A stretch of DNA of 64,000 bases. It comes from Tricholomella constricta. Its lineage: Eukaryota > Basidiomycota > Agaricomycetes > Agaricales > Lyophyllaceae. The notes under the pieces are model-generated. The model did not search any database, had not been told where the DNA came from, and worked only from the letters and a program-made list of their open reading frames with translations. The DNA lies in assembly GCA_013368375.1 (NCBI GenBank), contig JAACJP010000031.1:248001-312000 (forward strand). The letters are read 5' to 3'. Position numbers and translations under genes: made by a program. Below, piece after piece: positions 21,376-33,851 of the stretch (position 1 is its first letter; the number at the start of each line of letters is the position of its first letter).

Positions 21376-22649
21376 CATGGACACCCCTCTGCTCATGGTC
21401 GACCATAGAGATATCAAAATCTATAAAGGACCAATCAACTATTCACCTGACCCTCTCTGTCTGGGAATCTCCTCATATCCGCTAATGATTTTTCACTGAT
21501 TGCCACTCATGTAGATTGCTCTTCGCTTGAGGGCCAAAGGGAGGTAAACGATGTTTTTGCCATTCTCGATACTGCTGTCGTGGTTGGGTCCTCGAACAAT
21601 TTTGTTTTGCGTGAAATAAATGACAGCGGAACGTTTCTCGATACCGTATATGCACGTGGCGCTCCTAGGATCTTCAAGCCTGGAAAGTACATAATTGGTA
21701 AGCTCCTTTCAATCTGCTTCCTTGCTCTGGTTCTCATTTTATCCCAGTCCCTCAGGAAGACGGAGAGAGGGTTCTCAGCACACAAATGATAACATTTGCG
21801 AGTGGCGTGGTAGAAGCGCCGCTTCCGAAGAAGGCAGAGATCAGCGACACGGGCACTGAGGGGTCCGATGTATCGACAAGGGTGCGGTTTTTGCATCGTT
21901 TCCACTGAATCCTTGTTCACAGTTGGTATAGGACAATGGCGATGGCCCTCGAGGCTTCAAAATGCGACTTGTATACCGAGATAAGGGTTGTGTAGCTTGT
22001 CACGCCGAGGGAACAGATTCAGTGTATAAATATCGTGATGATTCCCCATTTTTCGAGGGTTCTCACATATTCCCTTTCGCCAGGCAGACAACGGTATGTT
22101 CATTTTGAAATCCTCATGGTCGATACAGTTGAACATAAACACTCTAAAGTGGGCTCTGCGTGGATATCAGAACCTTATCGAGGACCCGTACACCGCAACG
22201 AGGCGTAGAGAATGCTATCCGCAACAAGGAAGATCCTCTGAGACTCAATTCCCTCGAAAATGGAATTCTCTTCTGCCTATATCACCATGAGGCTTACGAC
22301 ACATTGCGGTTCTCGATACACCCCGAAGTATTGCCCTGCCTTTTCTACTTTTTTACCTTCATTAATGTTACTTTTGTATCAGACCCACGAAATCTTCGCC
22401 TTCCACCCTGCTGTCGCTCATCTCCATGGTCTACAAGTTACTTCCCCGTGGCAAGCGACAAACTCGTTGTACCCGAATCCACATCAGGAACTTCTTAAAG
22501 CCCACTTTCAGACATCCATCTTCACTTCATTATCTGCGGCTGCGAAACCACTGGAGAGCGACAACTACGACGAACTGGAGCTTCCGGAGATTCCTTCCAA
22601 CCACGACAATGAAGAGTGGGACGTGGATCCTCCTACGTTAGACTTCTGA
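21376..22649 (+). pseudogene. HNH endonuclease-domain gene, tandem copy B, frameshifted
   Basis: Second copy of the HNH gene, starting at ATG 21376 (MDTPLLMVDHRDIKIYKG). The N-terminal exons and the first half of the core (YRDKGCVACHAEGT, FFEGSHIFPFA) are intact. At 22198-22205 the copy has one extra G relative to copy A (ACGAGGCG versus ACGAGCG). This throws the following exon out of frame and removes the NGILFC-HHEAYD half of the nuclease; that half is still readable in the shifted frame. The donor equivalent to GTAAGC of copy A is ATCAGC here (about 21838), so that intron is also damaged unless another donor is used. The C-terminus is shortened (NHDNEEWDVDPPTLDF). Most simply a decaying paralogue; an alternative splice that restores frame cannot be wholly excluded. 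Confidence 0.75.
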
Positions 22650-22783
22650 AGCCTTGCTGTCGTTCAATTTTTCAAACTTGTCTGTATGTTAAAGTAGCCC
22701 CGAGCAAATCAATAAGACCCAATAATGTTTTTGTCTTTAAAGAATTTTGAGAGGGAAGCGGATGCTACTAGCTATAGCGCTCA

Positions 22784-25277
22784 TCAATCATCTGAAGATG
22801 TAAGAAAATCTCGACGGAGGAGCTCGATCGCACACCCCGCGGCATCCTTCACGGCTTCCACGAAAGCAAACGACTCTCCCCTCCCTGCCAACTCCCGCAC
22901 GATCAGTGCTCGGAACTCAGGCAACTGCCCTAATGCGCCGCCTAACACAAGTGTACTATCCTCCGGGCTAAACTTCGATTTATCACGAAGCAACGGCATC
23001 AACGTGTCCACCGCCGACGCCGCAGCCCGATGCACAATATCAAGGGCTTCAGAATCCGGAATGGCTCGTGCTGTATCAGGGAACGCAGCTTTGAACACGA
23101 CGCGACACAACGATGCGATGCGCAGCTTCGGGTCGGGATCCATCGGCGCTGCGTCAGCCTTCTCGCGGAACTGGTTGGGGGCGTACACAGCGGAAATGAT
23201 CGCGCCGACCGTGTTGCAACCGAAATGGGACGCGATGGCAGTGTGGAACGCGGTCGGCGCGCGCCCGCAGTCCCTGTGCCGGAGCGCGTGCCGTACGGCT
23301 TCGCGCCCGATGGAGTAAGCGGAGCCTTCGTCCCCGAGAAGGTAGCCCCACCCTCCGGTGCGATCCAGGGGGACGGAGACGAGTTTGCGTGCTGCTGAGG
23401 TCAGGCTGAAGCTGTAGGCGATGCTCCCGGTGCCTGTGATCAGAATCACTCCGGTCTTTGTTTGCGCCTCTGAGCCCCTGTTTCCTGTGTGCGTGATGAT
23501 GGCGGATGAGAGGAGGGCGGCGTCGTTCGTGACAAGGAGTCTCGAGGGGTCCGAGAATGCCAACATGTTCATTACGCGTGCATGGACCGACTCCAAGTCT
23601 GCGGGGCGGTCCAAGCCTGCTCCGCCAAGCCAGGCTGCTGCGAAAAGTGCGTTGGCTAAAGGAAGGGACATTCGGAAGCTTGAAGGGAGAAGGGCCTCTG
23701 GAATGAGTTCGATTGCGCGTTTGATAGCGGTTGAGACTGTTGACAATGCTGCATCGTGTCCGCGAGTCACACTGGCAAGGTCAATCTCGTTAGGAAGGAA
23801 AATCGGGATCGACGAAAGGAACAGCACAAATTACAAGGGCCGGCTTCAGCTCTGGCCTGTATCCCGTCTTTGTTCGAGATGATGGCTGTGCACTTGGTTC
23901 CCCCAGCATCGATGGCAAGCACCAGTTGTGATGATTCAGAAGGCGATCTGTGGACTAGAGTATCCAATGGTACGCTGTCCCATGCCTTTCGCAATACCCC
24001 ACCAGCCTCTTCGAGTTTAGCGCGAGCGACGTTGGCAGGGCATTTCAACTTCTCTGCGACAAGCGCCATTTTAACACTGCCATCGCAGGACCCAACCAGT
24101 GAATCTATTTCCGAGTCCGAGAGTGAGGTGTGGGGCTGGAGAGTTCGAAATATTCGACGTGCTCGGTCGACAAGTTTATTGTTCGAGGACTTGACGTCCA
24201 CCATCTAGAATTTCAAAAGTAAGAAAAACGGCCAACAAAGATTATACGCATCGCTCACCAGGTTTCCGTGCGTCTTCCCAATGCGAATCATTACTCCTGT
24301 GGAGATCATATTCAAAATCTACAGCCCAGGTTCTCAGCATTCGTAGGATCGTTATACCCGCCGAAACGCAGCGCACCATCTTGGTCGCAGTTCCAGCCTT
24401 CATCCTGGTACTTCCAGTGACGATTTCAGCACCCACAAGGCATTCAATGAGGCATTCGGCACGCCCCCTCATCTGACTGGGCTGTACGCACGAAACACCA
24501 ACCGTCAGCAGCTTAAGGGTGTCTCGGCAGTACGACAGTCCAGCAAGGACATAAGGCGTGCGACCGGAAGCTGCGATACCTATCAGAGTATCAAGAGAGC
24601 AAAGAGGCGGCACAATGGCGTTGAGGTCGGTGATAGGCAGAGTGACGGAGTCCTCCGCGCCTTCGGCGGCATGACGGATGGCGGAGTCGCCTCCGGCCAT
24701 AAGTCTATCAGCGACTGTCAAATCAGGGAACATGCCCGCCAGGTCGAATCCCACTCACGCGACGAACTGACTATAGGGTGCAGAAAACGTGGGGGGGCTA
24801 TGTGGATCGAATTGCACTCAAGTCGTTAGAGGCTTGCCCTCTGCGCAGAGCGGTGGATGATCGCGTACATTTCTGAAGCATCCAGAACGCCCAGCCTGAA
24901 TAAATGTTCTCGATCAATGGGAGTTCGCAAACCGATCGGACAAGGAAAATTGGTATGACCTCCCGCTCGTTCCGGCTCCGATATACAGCACCCTGCCGCC
25001 TTTTCTGACACGCTCGGCAATGAGGTCGATGGCCCGTGCGATCTCTGGGATGCATTTCTGTACTGCTGAAGCCACCGATGCATCTGCTGCATTCATGATT
25101 TCTGTTCCATGTCAATGACAAGAATATCATCTCGTAAGAGGCCGGGACGAGAGTCAGATTGGAAGTAGGCGACCACGTACGGCACATCTCCACGGTCGAC
25201 ACGATGTCGATTTCGGTCGACTCGTCATTGCGCGATTCTGTCTGCAGCGATCCGGTCCTAGGAATGGGAGAAGACAT
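22784..25277 (-). CDS. MurQ-type SIS etherase fused to a BadF/GlcNAc-kinase domain
   Basis: One minus-strand gene of about 690 residues, start ATG 25277. N-terminal half: family order of N-acetylmuramic acid 6-phosphate etherase / glucokinase-regulator SIS proteins. LQTESRNDESTEIDIVST leads, via a GTACGT intron, into NAADASVASAVQKC, then VLYIGAGTSGR, LGVLDASE, IPPTFSAPYSQFVA, AGGDSAIRHAAEGAEDS, GIAASGRTPYVLAGL and VTGSTRMKAGTATKMV, then IGKTHGNLMVDVKSSNNKL and a C-terminal helical cap. Both catalytic Glu positions of MurQ (in DASE.PPT and EGAED) are present. C-terminal half: LVLAIDAGGTKCTAII (phosphate loop 1), ILITGTGSIAYSF (loop 2), GGWGYLLGDEGSAYSIG and LVLGGAL, as in N-acetylglucosamine kinases. 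The junction falls inside one exon (23767-24204), so the fusion is real, not two neighbours. It suggests coupled phosphorylation and lactyl-ether cleavage, or sugar-phosphate sensing; substrate unproven. Confidence 0.88.
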
Positions 25278-25718
25278 ACTTCGGCGGACAACCGTGTGCT
25301 CGTTGGGTTCTGACCAAAGGTCGCCGGAAAAGTGTGGGTTCTGCGAGACGGATCTTAACTACCCCAGTCCGCCAGGCCAATCATCTAGGCTGAAGCCGGA
25401 GACCATCTTGAGCCTAAGGTGCTATGTAGTCAAGTATCAACTGCCCTACAGGACGAAGTGGTGAAAGCAGTACTGCCATTGTTCGCGAGATGAAGTCGTG
25501 AACGGAATCCGGATACCAAGTACAAGCGGCGATCATGATCAATTTCGAATGCTGGCAGGCGGGCCAGAATTCAGGATAAGTAATAATATTAGTACACGAC
25601 GAAAACCACATTTCCTTCAAGTCGAAAGCGGAGGGCCGGGTTCCATAAAAAGTAAGTAAGTAAGTAACCGGCACAAGTACAGAACGAATGCAGAGACGCA
25701 AAGCATTGTGCACGAACA
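25278..25718. other. Intergenic, tetranucleotide repeat
   Basis: Spacer between two minus-strand genes. Contains (AAGT)n at about 25649-25666. No gene seen. Confidence 0.5.
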
Positions 25719-27713
25719 TCAGATGTTGGACACCTCCACCGTCTTCGTGACAGTCGGCATGTGCTTCGATTCAGTGCTGCCGTCGTTCTCCTGTGTACAA
25801 AGCGTGAGCCACGCGGTCCGATGGGGATGGGCCAAGGGATAGATAAAAATAGAAAACAGGGGTGGGGGGCGGGAGTTCGTAGATACACACCTGGATTTCC
25901 AGAGTGCGGAGGTCGTACTGCTCGTTGCGGAACCCGAACTTCTGCGAGTGGTGAGTGCCGTTGAAGCTGGGTGCTAAGGCGGAGCGGGTATTCCAATTAT
26001 CCTGCAGGTGGTTCCTTCCATTGAGCCTTTCGTTAAGCGTGGAGCATCAGAATGGTCGGCCGTCATCTATATATATACCTCCACTCACATCGCAACTGAA
26101 CCAGATGGCATAAAGGGGTCAGAACTTGACGAGGGGGACGGCGAAAGGACTTACAGAACGTATTGGCGTAGAGCTTGGTGACGTTGATGTGAAAGGCGAG
26201 CCTACGAAATTGATGAATGCGGTATATGAGCCTTGAACTCATATGACGCGGAAATGGTAGGATGAGTATACCAATAGAGTTTACGAGGCGCAGCATAGAA
26301 AGTTATCAGAAGGAGCGTTTGGATGAGGGTGACGAGTGCTCCACGGTGAATTACGAATTGCATAAGCTTGTTGAGAAGAGTGTTGGTCCTATATTGACAG
26401 TCAACGAGATAGGCGTTGGCGAGACGATGAAACACAAACTCTGTGATGCCTGTTTTGGAAGAGGTGAGATACATGCACATCGCGATGGTTGCCAACACAT
26501 CGGTAGCTGCTCCGAATCCTTTCGCCACACCGAAGAAAATCTACAACACAGCGGCTTTAGTTTAACTTACTAGGTAAATGACGTCGTAATACACTTACAG
26601 CAAAAGTCCCGTTGCGGTGGGAAAGTACGCCGCTATGGAATATGTACATGGTCGCTACGCACGCTGTGATCCGAACGTGAGAATTGGGCAAATATCATCG
26701 AGAAACGCCACATACCGATTCCGCCAGCTTTGTTCGGTATTAACTATCAATGAGCGTCATATTGTGAAGAAAACGAATAGCGTACCAAACGCCATGACTG
26801 CACAGGCAGTCTGTCGGGTAACAGATGAGGATACCTAGTGCTCGAACAACCGTTCTCACTTACGATCGATCCAAGAACGAGCCACCTGCTTCGACCCATC
26901 CTTTTGACTGGAGAATCGCCGCATATCAGGAATGAAGACCAGTAGAAAAATTCAACGTACCACTGTACAGCTGATACACAAAGTACATTTGCGAGCTATT
27001 TCGAATCAGAACGACGTCACAGCGGCAGAAATCAGGAGACGAACTTGAAGGTAATCATCGTCGAGAGGAGGCATTCGGCGGATATTTCTCTATCATGATG
27101 CATCGAGTTCAATTTGATCCGGTAGGGCATGGAAGGAGGCGCACGTACGGTGTGACAGAGTTGAGAGGCACCAAAGAGCCGAAATTTGGTATCTGAGGGA
27201 GACGGTGTCAATTTGGGTATCGGGCGCTGGCTGACTGGAGGCATGCTCACTAGATAATAGTAGACAGACTGGGCTATTAAAAACGAGGAGGCCAAGTCGA
27301 AAAGTCTGCACCAAAAAAGAGATTGATCTCGATGATGAAAAGGCGATGAGAAGGCAAGTACATCATAGAAGCGGCCTAAAGGCACAACATAAAAAAAGTT
27401 AGGGATAGATATCGCGCGAAGAGAGCAGTGCGTACCGTGACTCGTACAAGAAGCCGGTCTTTTTCCGAAGGAAAGTAGATGTAGGCTTGAACAATCGTGA
27501 TCCCGCCGAGGCTTGAGAGATACGCGTCAGCGAGGCATATTTGGGTCGCATATATTGATCGAGAACTCACAATAGTGAAATGACGAAACCTGGAAGAGAG
27601 CACTTCAGTTTAAAATAAGTACAGACGAACTATTAAAGACAGATACCCCAAAAGATGGGTGCAAAAGTCTCGGAGAGATCGATGCTCGGCATGGTCTCTG
27701 CAGACGACGACAT
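25719..27713 (-). CDS. DUF6534-type seven-helix membrane protein
   Basis: Member of a large Agaricomycete family of integral membrane proteins of unknown function. Start ATG 27713 (MSSSAETMPSIDLSETFAPIFWG); the Met at 27692 is an alternative. Small exons split by nine or more short introns give FVISLFLGGITIVQAYIYFPSEKDRLLVRVT (helix 1-2 region), LFDLASSFLIAQSVYYYL and TEYLV-like SQMYFVYQLYS. Later come FFGVAKGFGAATDVLATIAM and TNTLLNKLMQFVIHRGALVT, then LIQTLLLITFYAA and LAFHINVTKLYAN, the most conserved part of the family. The tail is hydrophilic and ends TVTKTVEVSNI at 25719. Location is predicted to be a membrane; ligand or partner is unknown. Exon borders in the middle (26580-27060) are less certain. 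Confidence 0.82.
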
Positions 27714-29011
27714 GCTTGTAGACTGGAATTCGTGGAAATTCGTGGGCAGAGCGGGAAAGAGGGAAGGGAAGGAGCACTGGTGGTAGCTAAGTAGAAATAG
27801 CAGTGTAATGTACAAATGGGAAACTGTCAATGATGCATCTCCATCAATCAGGAGTCAATTCTGCAAAGATCCTCAAACCTTCTACCGGATATATGCAAGA
27901 GGTGACGCTCTCGGCCTGACGCTGTGAAACGTGACCACCATACCCCATGCAATTAATCGCATCGACGGCACCGTTGATTGGAAACTTAGGCCCAAGTTTC
28001 AACCACATAAACGCCGAGATGTTAGCGTATCTCTCACAGTGTGGCCTGCATTGCTAGCAAGGCCACGACCTACATGATTGTAGGGTCAGCGCCCCGGTGT
28101 ATTGACTACCTGCACAGCATGTAAGCTTGGATTGTACGGCGCATTGCGGTGTCTCGCCTGATATCCGCGACAGCTGTGGAAGTAATTACCCTCATTCGGC
28201 GGGCTGTAGACAGAACAGGTAACATCAGTTCCAGATATGAACGTTGTATGAACGAACGGCACTTGACAACAACTAAACTTCGAATGATGGTCATTTTAAG
28301 CATGGCAGTTTGATCGCCTGGTATATGGAGTTGATCCCCAATGGCCGTGTGAAACTAAGTCAATACCGTGGGCGATCTGCGAGTAATTCTAAGCACGTAC
28401 GGGAGACATATTATAGTGGGGAGAACTGATTGAAATGTTTCATTTACGAGAATGATTCATGGAGCAAAGAAGCTCTTTCTCACGAAACGGTGAGAATGAC
28501 GACCAAAATCATTTTTAGATAGTAAAACCTTTCGATTGGCGAAAGTGCAGTTTCAGCAGATGTTTATTGTCACAGGAATGCCAAAATGAAACCCGGAGAT
28601 GTTGGCGACCTCGGTCAGGCCCAGATTGAGCGGTGTTGTTCCACATCATGAAGAGAACATGGGATCGAGATGCCATCCATAGTTTCTCTTGGACTTGCGG
28701 AGATAGTGCTCGTCTGGGGAGGCACATACATATGGGCGTCAAAGAACGTCAATTACGACATTTAAGCGATCCACGTCGCCCTGGCGAGAGATCCACCGTC
28801 GTTGAACTCCTCTGGAGAACGCATAGAATCGAGAGGAGGGCGGCCAGCAGGAGGTCAAGCTCGTCAGATGTTGTGCCAGACCCGTGACAAGAGAGAAAAA
28901 GCCATAAGGGGCAATGACAACAAGTGACGACAGCTTGCAACCCGACCTCCACCTGGTTGCACCCCACGGACTAGGCCCATTCTTTCCTCTTCGCCTCCAT
29001 CTCCATACCTC
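27714..29011. other. Divergent intergenic region, 1.3 kb
   Basis: Lies between the DUF6534 gene (-) and the Rab gene (+), so both promoters are expected here. The DNA just before 29012 is C/T-rich. Short ORFs on both strands show no family resemblance. Confidence 0.5.
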
Positions 29012-29989
29012 ATGGCACCGACCTCACATACCAAACCAGCATCGACGGCGCTGATAAATTGTAAGCTGCTCCTTATCGGCAATTCGTCCGTGGGCAAGAG
29101 CAGTCTGCTACTCCGGTTCTCCGACGAACAATGGCTTCCAGAGGACGAGAGCAGTGCCACCATTGGGGTCGATTTTCGTGTGAGTTGCGACAGGCTTGTT
29201 ATCGATGCTGCTTTCTGCGGACCGCGTTGTCTTTATGAAAGTGTGGGGTAAGATGAAAGACTCATGTGAAATTCTGACTTTCGCAGGTGCACAAGATGGA
29301 AGTGAAGGGAAAGAAAGTGAAGCTGAGCATATGGGTGCGTCCCTGAATACCCTCTTGACTGCTGATTAGTCTCACTCTTCCACCAGGACACTGCAGGCCA
29401 GGAACGTTTCCGCACCATAACATCATCGTACTACAGGGGTGCGCAAGGCATCATCCTGGGTATGCGAACCATCTACCTTCTTCGGTCGTCCGTTTGACCA
29501 TTGTAATTCATAGTCTACGACGTATCCAATCGCGAATCGTTCGACGCTCTTCCTCGGTGGTATAGCGAGCTTGAAACGTACGTTTCTAACTCGGTCGTCA
29601 AGATTCTTGTCGGAAACAAAGTCGATAAAGTAAGTCCTTTTCTTTTTCAGTGCACTCCGTAATTTTGTTTCGTACTGGACCACCTCTCTTATTTCGTCGA
29701 TCCTCAGGAATTCTCGCGCCAAGTATCCACCGCTGAAGGGGAAGCTTTCGCCAAGCGTATGTCGTCGCTATTCATCGAAGCCTCGGCGAAGACCGCAATC
29801 GGCGTCAACGAGGCGTTCCAGGAGGTCGTCGAGAAGATCCTCGACACGCCCGAGCTCTGGGAGGGCGTTAAGGGGACCAGGGGCGGGCAGAATACTGGCA
29901 ACGGGCGCGGTGGTGTGCCGGGTGGTGTGCAGGTTGTGGGCCTTTCGGACCAACAGGGCCAGGCGCAAGAGGGGAGTTGTGCGTGTTGA
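29012..29989 (+). CDS. Rab18-like small GTPase
   Basis: Ras-superfamily GTPase of the Rab type, acting in vesicle or lipid-droplet membrane traffic. Start ATG 29012. Motifs in order: [14 protein letters not shown] (P-loop), [10 protein letters not shown] with switch-I Thr, [26 protein letters not shown] (switch II, here described in two pieces across an intron), [10 protein letters not shown] (NKxD) and FIEASAKT (SAK). Exons are spliced at about 29181, 29335, 29460, 29578 and 29632 with matching phases. The hypervariable tail is Gly-rich and ends in CAC, a typical double-geranylgeranylation signal. Rab18 is favoured over other Rabs from [14 protein letters not shown] and the TIGVDF form; this is a judgement from memory. 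About 210 residues, normal length. Confidence 0.92.
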
Positions 29990-30475
29990 TTGGAGGTTAT
30001 GTGCAGTATGCGTGTGTCGGGGTGGGCAGTGGGGATTTCTTGGTCATAATGAAGCCTTAACGATTTTAACGCGCAGATAATTGTAATTTTGCTAGCATGT
30101 AAGAAGCAGGTTTTCATCCCGTGGTGTATCGCTAATCGCTGGGGATTTGCTGCTTTCCAGATGATACCATACCTTAGATTTCGCCCTACTATATTGCCGA
30201 ATCTATAATATACCGCCAAGAATTACTACTCTGAGAGAAGACGACTGAATACGTTCGAAAACTTACATGGCTTTTTAGGTGAGAACTGAAGCTCATACCT
30301 TCCCCTAGTGCCATGATCTGTTGCACTACGAGCGCGTGATCTTTGGGCGCTTGGACTATGATGATTACGTCACGGTCTTGACATGCTCCCGAGCCTGCGA
30401 AGACCCATAAGCCGTCCTATAAGAGTGCGGCCTTCTGCGACCCATGTCTCTCATCTTCACCCACTCCATCAGACC
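29990..30475. other. Intergenic between Rab and AflY-like genes
   Basis: Nothing coding supported. An in-frame upstream Met at 30383 would extend the next protein, but the shorter start at 30476 matches its paralogue. Confidence 0.5.
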
Positions 30476-32186
30476 ATGTCGACTAACATTACCGACCTGT
30501 TTCCAATCCCCTCTTCCCCTCCCTACAAACTCATTCCGAAACCCTGGCCTGGTATCAGTCCCGAGTCAACGACGGCTCTCAGAGAGGTCTTGAAGGATAA
30601 TCATACCAGATGGGATATCTTCTTCAATGACAGCGGGTTTCACAAGTACGTCCGCATGGTTACTTGGGTATTCGTCCCGTGTTGATGCGGATGCCGTTCA
30701 CAGTCATTCTTCGCACCGCGCTATCGCAAACTGGGCACTTGGTGCCGCTGGAGACTTGATTAAAGCTGGCTATGAGGAAGACAGCAAGACCCAACGCCCG
30801 GCACGCGATCCACCCGAGCCCATCACCACCAAAAACTTTAAAGAACATCTGGGTAATAGAAGGTACGTCGTTTTATTCCGCAAGGCACAGATTTCTACCT
30901 ATGAAACATTTACAGTTACTATGGAGGATACCTTGCCTTTTTCACGGACGTGATTAGTGAACAGGGCGTTGCATCCGCGGTCGAGCGGTATATCTTCGCC
31001 AAAGACATGAACATCGACCCCTCTGCGAAGAAGAAACCCGATGTGTTCAATCGTTTCCTGGGCGGGTTGATTCATCCCATGATTCACACTGGATATGGTC
31101 TCGAATTTTGTCTTCCAGGCATGGTCGCTGAAGGTCTGTGCCTCGTGACGTCATTCGTTTCACGCTAAAAATAGATTTTGTCTGTAGGGCTGGCGGAGGC
31201 AGCAGTCCACTCCGACGAGTCATCTGCGCGCATTCCGGATGATTTCTTCCACTATGGTGGAAAGGCCAAGGGCGTAGAGGACACCCTCTCGCGCCTCAAG
31301 TCCCTCCTCATTACGTCCCATGAGCCATCCGCCAAGCTCAGCACGACCAATGGGGTCCATGCTTTTACCGTTCTGAAGCGCGTTCTGGATGATCCAGAGC
31401 TCGGAAAGGTAGAAGACACAGAGTCTGGCATGTTCCAGAGGACCATGATCGATCATGCCGCCGTCCTTGCAAAGCACATGTCCGACTGGCACGTCGACGG
31501 CACGAATCCCAGGGATGTCGCGCGTAAAATTGAGGAACTGAGCTGGACGAATGCGATGATCTATGGTGTAGGAGGCTGGGCCAAGGATAAACATTTCAAT
31601 GCGGACTTCTTCCAGTACGTCCGGGATTGGTTCTGTTAAGCGAGTCACTCACGTATCGTGCAGCATGCACTTGGTCACGTCGTCTATCTTCCTCGCCGCT
31701 TACGCTGCCTACCTCACGCCCTCGTCCCAAGAGCATCTCCTTCGAGGCTACTTCCTCGTCTCCCTCGGCTGGTGGGTCAGTCGTGGCCGTCCAAATCTAG
31801 ACATCAAGGGGTTCTACGAGACCACCTCGGCACACCCAAAGCCGTCCGGGGCCCTCCCCACGCCGAATAAGAAGGCGCTTTCCCCCTCTGACCCCGCCAA
31901 AGTTGTCAACCCGAACGCATGGCTCCCCGTCATTGAGACGTGCGTTGTACATGCCGACGACCACCTCCCCAAGCTCCAGCGCGCGCTAGCACATTATGCT
32001 AGTTTGTATGGAACAAGGGAAGCAGGCGAGGCTGACTTCGAGGCGACGGAGCTCCCTGGCGCCGAGTTGTTGGATGGGACGCTGTTCATTCGTGCTGCGG
32101 GATTGACGGCGACAAGGATGGGGAGAGTCAGGGAAGGTGAGGAGCCTGCGGACTTCTGGGATCGCAATGGGTTCTACAAGGCTTAA
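30476..32186 (+). CDS. AflY / questin oxidase-like protein, copy A
   Basis: Member of the DUF4243 family, whose characterised members are Baeyer-Villiger-type or questin oxidases in fungal polyketide pathways. Start ATG 30476 (MSTNITDLFPIPSSPPYK) is chosen because paralogue B begins similarly. Motifs in order: FNDSGFHN|HSSHRAIANWALGA across an intron at 30644, TTKNFKEHLGNRSYYGGYLAFF, LGGLIHPMIHTGYGLEFCLPGMVAEG, and after introns LLITSHEPSA. Next are WTNAMIYGVGGWAKDKHFNADFFQ, MHLVTSSIFL and YFLVSLGWWVSRGRPNLDI, with PDDHLPK-like DDHLPKLQRALAHYASLYG near the end. His residues in the HPMIHTGYG and HLVTSS segments are the conserved ones. Stop at 32184-32186. The pathway is unknown: no polyketide synthase is in the window. 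Confidence 0.87.
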
Positions 32187-33851
32187 GGTAGCGAAGTTTA
32201 TGAAAGTTTAAATGTATTTGTACTATGTCGTGTCTTTCTAGTGATTGTAGTTGTACAACAGAATCGTATGCAATGTTACAGGTTGAGATTCCAAAGAGCA
32301 CCGTAAGTGATTAAGCATGACGTGATCGGACGCCGCAGGTATCTACAGGCAAAGTCAGTCAAAAGAACTAGAAGACCCACCACCATCACCATCGTGAGCC
32401 GTCACCATTCTCTTAGTACGTGCGATCGCTTAGATCCCTGTAACTTGAGATATTCGTCGCTGGTTACTATATGGACTTTGCGTGCAATGATGGATAGGCT
32501 TCAAGTTGGGATTGACGATCGCGGCGTCGAATACTTCCGCCTCGAATGCCTCTCAAGAATTGGCTGGCAGAGAACGATAGACTGGACGTCCTGCTAGGTG
32601 TCATTTCGTACCCACCGGGGCCACGCGCGACTGGTGTACTCTTCATGACCCAGTTCCGCGAAGGGTTTTGCAACGAAAACCGAGACCCCTTAAGTGACAG
32701 TGAAGGAGTGGCAGGTTGGCGTGCCGGAATCCGATCTGATGTGGCTCGCGATGTGGGATTTGAGTGCATTGACACTCAATGAGTTTGTCCCCACGATAAC
32801 CAAGTTCCAAGAAGGGCCTTACAGGCGTGTGACGGCTGAGGAAATACATGCTAGGTCCATGCATGTGACGAATGGGGGACCGGCTCTCCGAATGTCGGAC
32901 TTTCTGAAGATATACGATGAGAGATGAAAAAAGAAAAGGAAAAGGAAAAGGAAGAAGAGAAGGAGAAGGAGAAAGAAGAGGCGCAGCTGCAGGCCCAGAC
33001 GTAGAGATAGTAGGCTAATCTCAGAATATCGAGCCAGTAGTCGCAAATGCTTGTCTGAGTCCACCCACAGCTTGACCGAGAAGAGTTCACATTTCGCTCC
33101 TCTAGACCTTCCGACTTACCATTCCAATGGCTACGGTGCAGTAATCCACACAAAATCCACACTTGTTACATTCAGGTAGGTACTGGTTAAATCTCAACGG
33201 GGACGGCGACCTGGTTTGGGGCCGTGAGTGACCTTGTAGCTTGCTCTAACAAAGAATAACGCAACGCCACTCCCAGCTCACGGATCTGGGCAATGCCCAA
33301 GCTGCCACCGCCCACGAAGCGTGGAAGACCGGATTGGCAGCGGGGATCCCGCTTCCTGGAAATTTCTACGTTAGCCCGTTGACGCATGCCCTGAAAACTC
33401 TCGAAATCACAAGCGCAACGGTCTCCTGTTGAAATATAATAAAAAACCCACCGTTTTGGAGGTACGTAATAGCTATGTCCAAAACTCGAGAACCCGCCGC
33501 ATTTCCTCCTGCAGGAGTTCCACCTCTTCTGACCATCGATCCGACCTTGCCTTGCTCTTGCACCATTCGATACACAGGGCTGGATTGTATTAGCCTAAAG
33601 TCGAGACATCAACATGGAGCATACCGTCTTGTAGAAATTCCTCCTGGTCCAGTTTTGAACCGTCGCCGAGTCGAATCCAGATCCAGGACACGGTCCTACG
33701 GCCCTCCAACTCGTCACGATGCCCTGAGAGCTGCTTGATGTCTGCGTCATGTAGGACCGGGTAGGAAACACCCCAGCCCACCTTCTCCAACATGCCCGCC
33801 AGCGCACGGAGAGCCTCCCCTGCGACCCGTGTTGGGACTGGTCCCTTTCCA
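32187..33851. other. Intergenic, possible decayed coding fragment
   Basis: Frames at 32510-32927 look protein-like: NWLAENDRLDVLLGVISYPP, ATGVLFMTQFREGF and then, in another frame, EWQVGVPESDLMWLAMWDL. They need a frame change near 32690 with no good intron, suggesting a small broken gene. A purine-rich GGAAAA/GAAGAG tract lies at 32930-32980. Nothing supported in 33000-33851. Confidence 0.35.

Noticed and set aside
24242..24754. Separate SIS-domain gene next to a separate kinase gene
   Set aside because: The MurQ C-terminal cap and the kinase P-loop lie in the same uninterrupted exon frame (23767-24204), so it is one fused gene.
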